Shown in pieces: positions 6,353 through 6,648 of a DNA stretch of 6,648 bases (position 1 is the first letter of the stretch; every line of letters begins with the position of its first letter). Origin of the DNA: JAQGMO01 sp050954505 (GTDB taxonomy: Bacteria > Pseudomonadota > Gammaproteobacteria > Burkholderiales > Burkholderiaceae_D); assembly GCA_050954505.1 (NCBI GenBank), contig JBPBPY010000328.1:1-6648 (forward strand). The letters are read 5' to 3'. Under the pieces are notes generated by a model. The model saw only the letters and a list, made by a program, of their open reading frames with translations. It made no database searches and was not told the origin of the DNA. The translations under genes and the position numbers were made by a program.

Positions 6353-6648
6353 GGCCCCTCTCGCAGGGGCGCGAGCATGTGGCCTGGATCGGCCGGCGTG
6401 ACTGGCGCCAATGCAAAGAGCTGATTCCAGCCCTGGTAAATGGTGCCATACACCCGCTCCATGACCGTGCCGACGCCGGCAAACCAGGCTGCCAGCGCCA
6501 GCAGGCCGATGAGGATTTTCAGCGGGATGCCGACGGCAAACAGATTCATTTGCGGCAGGTTGCGCGCTACGATGCCAAGCGCCAGATCGAGCAGCAGCAG
6601 GCAAAAGGCCACCGGAGCGGCCAGCGCAAAGCCCAGGGAAAACAGGCC
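6349..6648 (-). CDS. fliR: Flagellar export gate protein FliR, C-terminal part (cut by right edge)
   Basis: This is the last 99 residues of FliR (SctT family), an inner-membrane component of the flagellar type III export gate that acts with FliP and FliQ. The frame is open to the window edge, so the start lies outside. Visible features are a hydrophobic segment (LAAPVAFCLLLLDLALG), then the conserved stretch ARNLPQMNLFAVGIPLKI followed by another hydrophobic helix (LIGLLALAAWFAGVGTV) and a short polar tail. Family members typically read R-x-x-P-Q-x-N-x-F-x-x-G-x-P-L-K here, and all of these residues are present. A GTG at 6612 is in frame but lies inside the membrane domain and is not the real start. 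The stop codon (TGA, 6351-6349) overlaps the flhB start as ATGA. The injectisome homologue SctT is possible by family alone, but the following rod and FlgA genes make the flagellar assignment strong. Confidence 0.93.
   Translation of the reverse strand, partial: GLFSLGFALAAPVAFCLLLLDLALGIVARNLPQMNLFAVGIPLKILIGLLALAAWFAGVGTVMERVYGTIYQGWNQLFALAPVTPADPGHMLAPLREGP
6354..6370 (-). promoter_or_regulatory. Hairpin over the flhB ribosome binding site
   Basis: On the coding strand a perfect 6-bp inverted repeat, GCCCCT and AGGGGC with a 5-base loop GCGAG, lies at the 3' end of fliR. Its 3' arm contains the GGGG core of the flhB Shine-Dalgarno motif (AGAGGGG, 6361-6355), two bases from ATG 6352 and five from ATG 6349. 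If it folds, a ribosome finishing fliR would have to open it, which would tie flhB translation to fliR. The structure is seen in the sequence; the coupling role is inferred. Confidence 0.5.

Noticed and set aside
2940..6648. An injectisome (virulence-type) secretion system instead of a flagellum, since FliR, FlhB and FlhA have injectisome homologues and FlhB has the IPVVQNAPLAR stretch.
   Set aside because: The same coupled run continues into flgF-, flgG- and flgA-like genes, which are flagellar rod and P-ring functions with no injectisome equivalents in such an order.

Overview
The whole window is one dense stretch of flagellar (type III export) genes, all read on the minus strand. In transcription order, right to left, they are: the C-terminal end of fliR, flhB, flhA, an flgF-like rod gene, an flgG-like rod gene, and an flgA-like gene that runs off the left edge. 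The sequence is GC-rich with GC-ending codons, and the proteins have Gram-negative features: rod proteins, and a signal-peptide-bearing FlgA-type P-ring chaperone. This suggests a proteobacterium. The style of the proteins is compatible with Burkholderiales/Betaproteobacteria, but the window cannot settle the taxon.

Layout: 6648-6349 encodes the last 99 residues of FliR. 6352-5114 is FlhB (412 aa), 5117-2940 is FlhA (725 aa), 2929-1919 is an enlarged FlgF-like protein (336 aa) and 1922-1101 is an FlgG-like protein (273 aa). 1104-1 holds the FlgA-like gene. Four of the five junctions are 4-base ATGA stop/start overlaps. The fifth (flhA to flgF-like) is a 10-base gap with a strong GAGGAG ribosome binding site touching the flhA stop. 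No promoter, terminator, RNA gene, mobile element or CRISPR array is visible, so this looks like the interior of one long polycistronic operon.

How they work together: FliR, FlhB and FlhA are inner-membrane parts of the flagellar export gate. FlhB is the autocleaving substrate-specificity switch and FlhA the large chaperone-docking ring. FlgF and FlgG are rod subunits exported through that gate. FlgA is a periplasmic chaperone for the P ring, through which the rod passes. Placing export-gate genes directly before flgF-flgG-flgA differs from the separate flh and flg operons of enteric bacteria. The flgF-flgG-flgA order recalls alphaproteobacterial and some other flagellar loci. This could be a secondary or horizontally acquired flagellar system, but that is inference.

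Most notable points: an apparent frameshift in flgA between its signal peptide and its main body; an NPVH instead of NPTH autocleavage motif in FlhB; a PGQQM instead of PGKQM FHIPEP signature in FlhA; a His-rich repeat tail on FlhB; two independent in-frame 9-bp tandem repeats in an insertion of the FlgF-like protein; and a hairpin that would bury the flhB ribosome binding site. I see no clear evidence of a wholly new system; this is a divergent flagellar export/rod cluster.
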